Below, one piece after another: positions 62,282 through 64,000 of a DNA stretch of 64,000 bases. This stretch comes from Tuwongella immobilis (GTDB lineage: Bacteria > Planctomycetota > Planctomycetia > Gemmatales > Gemmataceae), in NCBI RefSeq assembly GCF_901538355.1, contig NZ_LR593887.1, forward strand, positions 3,696,920 to 3,760,919, in the 5' to 3' direction. Each line of letters starts with the position of its first letter. Position 1 is the first letter of the stretch. The position numbers were made by a program, and so were the translations under genes. A model generated the notes under the pieces. The model saw nothing but the letters and a program-made list of their open reading frames with translations, did no database searches and was not told the DNA's origin.

Positions 62282-63552
62282 TTGAGAAACTGATCGTCAT
62301 TCGGCCATTGGGCATTCTTCAGCACCGCTCGTCCCAAAATGGGGTCGATGAGATCACCCAAAGCGTCCTGCTTGGCATTGACGCTGCCGTTGAGGAGAAC
62401 CACCCAGACCCGGCCATCGTGCCAGCGGACCATCAGCGACGATGTGCCATCCAACCGCCCATTGTGCCAGATTGTGTTCGCGGTCGCTTCCTTGTTCGGA
62501 CGCACCAGAAAGCCAAGCCCGTAATAGGTTACCGGCGATTTCGCCCCCTCTTTCGGAGCGATGCCGGTTGGTCGTTGCGTCAACTGATTAACGATCGACG
62601 AATCCTTCAATACTCCCAATTTCGGATGATCGAACATCGAGATCACACGGGCCAAATCCGGGGCCGAGGCAATCCACCCGCCCACGGCATCCAGCGTCTC
62701 TTGATTCCACGAACCATCCGGCGGCGCGCATTTTCCATCATCGAACAAACTCTGAAGCGATACTTCGGCTGGAAGGTAATACCGTGTCTCATCGGCGGGG
62801 CGATCGGCAATTCGACTTCGGCCAATCTGCATCCGCGTAACTCCCAGCGGAGCAAGCACTTGCTGCTGGCAGTAGCGTTCGTAGGGCATCCCGCTGGCTT
62901 GCTCGATCAGCCGTCCCAAAATGCTGTACCCAACATTGGAATACACATATTTCGTCCCCGGATCAAACGCCAGCGGTTTGCCCAAGGTGTAGCGCACAAT
63001 TTCCTGCGTGTTCGGCAGTCGCTCCAACTCCATCGCTTGGCGGATGCGGCGAGGGAGGAAGACGGGGTCGCCGGAGACGGCGCGATCCAGCCCCGCCGTA
63101 TGCTGCAACAATTGTCGAATCGTGATTTTCGGAATCCGCTCATCGAGCTTCGCATTGGACCGAAGATATGGCTGCAATTGCAGTTGTGGCAGCATTGGCT
63201 CGTCGAGTTTGAGTTTCCCCTGCTCTGCCAATTTCAAGACTGCGATGGCGGTGATTGGCTTGCTCACACTGGCGATTCGGAATCGCGTGTTGGGTTGGAC
63301 GAGCCGCTTGGTGTCACGATCGGCGAACCCGAAACCGCGTGCGTAAACCAGTTTGCCGTCTTTGGCAACCGCCACCGATGCACCCACCACGCCATGTTCG
63401 ATCATGAAATCGCGCATGGTGTCATCAAGGGACTGCGTCAGTGGATCGCTCGTTCCGGTCATCGGAATCGACGGCTTCGGCTCTTCGCCAATGGCCAGTC
63501 GCGTTTCCACCAGCAGCAGGGTCAGTGCCCCCAAAACAGCCCGGATCAGCAT
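62266..63552 (-). CDS. Secreted beta-lactamase/transpeptidase-like serine hydrolase (class C fold)
   Basis: A 428-residue protein with a signal peptide (LGALTLLLVETRLAIGEE). Active-site motifs are SVSK (SxxK, near residue 96), YSNVGYS (YxN) and WHNGRLDG (HxG in place of KTG). This matches the esterase/EstB-like branch of the class C family rather than true AmpC. Substrate could be an ester, a D-peptide or a lactam. GAGG precedes the ATG. Its start overlaps the stop of the preceding small gene by 7 bp, and its stop overlaps gluQ. Confidence 0.93.
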   Translation of the reverse strand: MLIRAVLGALTLLLVETRLAIGEEPKPSIPMTGTSDPLTQSLDDTMRDFMIEHGVVGASVAVAKDGKLVYARGFGFADRDTKRLVQPNTRFRIASVSKPITAIAVLKLAEQGKLKLDEPMLPQLQLQPYLRSNAKLDERIPKITIRQLLQHTAGLDRAVSGDPVFLPRRIRQAMELERLPNTQEIVRYTLGKPLAFDPGTKYVYSNVGYSILGRLIEQASGMPYERYCQQQVLAPLGVTRMQIGRSRIADRPADETRYYLPAEVSLQSLFDDGKCAPPDGSWNQETLDAVGGWIASAPDLARVISMFDHPKLGVLKDSSIVNQLTQRPTGIAPKEGAKSPVTYYGLGFLVRPNKEATANTIWHNGRLDGTSSLMVRWHDGRVWVVLLNGSVNAKQDALGDLIDPILGRAVLKNAQWPNDDQFLKWLAP

Positions 63553-63908
63553 GCGTGATGCACCTCATGAAGGTAGCGAGTTTCCAATTCCACGATTCGG
63601 GCCAACTGATCCGAATCCAATGCGTCCGGGTTCACACCTTTCAGTTGGACCAGGATTGTCGCGTGGGCGTCATCCAAGCGAAGCCGGTAGCCGTTGAGCG
63701 GTGTGGTTTCCCAAGATTCGACCGAACATTCGACTGCTTCGCTTCCCGTGAGCGCGGCCACGGCGGACTCGAGCGATTCGGTCCATTCTCGAAGCAATTC
63801 CCAGGGACAATCGGCACGCAATTCCAATCGGGAGAATAGTTCGCGGCGTTGGACTTCCGCCCACGCAAATCGTTGGCACCAATCAGGTTCCATCGACAAA
63901 TTGGTCAT
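63546..63908 (-). CDS. Hypothetical protein in a coupled operon
   Basis: A 120-residue soluble protein I do not recognise. It is acidic and helical, with two tryptophans in WETTPLNGYRLRLDD / CPWELLREW and a His-rich end (YLHEVHHAC). An alternative ATG five codons later (63893) would overlap the upstream stop by only 11 nt. It is coupled on both sides: the upstream frame ends inside it, and the serine hydrolase starts 7 bp before its stop. Confidence 0.65.
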   Translation of the reverse strand: MTNLSMEPDWCQRFAWAEVQRRELFSRLELRADCPWELLREWTESLESAVAALTGSEAVECSVESWETTPLNGYRLRLDDAHATILVQLKGVNPDALDSDQLARIVELETRYLHEVHHAC

Positions 63909-64000
63909 CCAGCACCGATCCTTGCGTCAGAGGCTCGTCGGGGTTGGCCAGTAGAATGGCCAGAAACATCGTCTGAGGGATATTCGCCAGAATCGTCCGC
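63883..64000 (-). CDS. C-terminal end of an unidentified protein (5' part off window)
   Basis: The last 38 codons of a frame entering from the right edge, ending with TGA. The translation contains ILANIPQTMFLAILLANPDE and has the composition of a real protein. It overlaps the start of the next gene, as the following genes in this operon overlap each other. Family cannot be told from this length. Confidence 0.5.
   Translation of the reverse strand, partial: RTILANIPQTMFLAILLANPDEPLTQGSVLDDQFVDGT

Overview
The window looks like a chromosomal segment of a planctomycete, probably from the Gemmataceae/Gemmatales. This is inferred from protein families, not from a marker gene. The evidence is the density of lineage-typical secreted families (DUF1501, DUF1549/DUF1553, DUF1080, a TIGR03000-like protein, DUF1570, NHL repeats), many twin-arginine-like N termini, lpxB for lipid A, and GC-rich codon use. 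No rRNA, tRNA, insertion sequence, phage or CRISPR array was recognised.

Layout: 1-5.2 kb (minus strand) holds the 5' part of a Tat-exported Gfo/Idh/MocA oxidoreductase, an ApbE-DoxX pair and a DUF4912 protein. 5.8-13.7 kb is a complete F-type ATP synthase operon in the order atpZ-like, atpI-like, atpB, E, F, H, A, G, D, C, closed by a strong terminator. 13.9-17.1 kb is tex on the opposite strand, with a large low-complexity insert. 17.4-19.2 kb holds a rhomboid protease, an FmdB zinc ribbon and an ArsR-type regulator. 19.8-22.4 kb is a translationally coupled pair: an inactive transglutaminase fused to a membrane domain, and a RimK-related ATP-grasp ligase. 22.5-31.3 kb is typical planctomycete secreted material (tandem DUF1080, three DUF1501 proteins, one DUF1549/DUF1553 protein). 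31.5-33.8 kb pairs an ArsD-type metallochaperone with a P1B metal ATPase.

34.9-40.9 kb is the most intriguing block. Five closely packed genes, four of the junctions overlapping or within 2 bp, encode an SDR oxidoreductase, a two-cupin protein, an asparagine-synthetase-like enzyme, a zinc-ribbon membrane protein and a second asparagine-synthetase-like enzyme. Neither synthetase homologue has the N-terminal cysteine needed to hydrolyse glutamine, but both keep the ATP-binding loop. This suggests an amide-forming pathway I do not recognise.

40.8-43.7 kb holds a DUF1570 metallopeptidase-like protein and lpxB. 43.8-46.0 kb is a small accessory island: a GYF-type protein, an unknown protein, the C-terminal half of a HINT domain as found in polymorphic toxins, and a small membrane protein behind a 25-bp-offset duplication. 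46.9-53.4 kb returns to planctomycete secreted families (DUF1549/1553, phytanoyl-CoA dioxygenase-like, DUF1080, NHL, lactonase-type propeller). 53.5-57.3 kb holds DoxX, pirin, an epimerase, an isochorismatase-family hydrolase and a divergent HxlR regulator. 57.4-64 kb has a TIGR03000-like protein, a trypsin-like protease fused to a thioredoxin-like domain, a metallophosphoesterase, gluQ, a class-C beta-lactamase-like hydrolase, a small unknown protein and the tail of another gene.

Several convergent gene ends are separated by long near-perfect hairpins that probably stop transcription from both sides.
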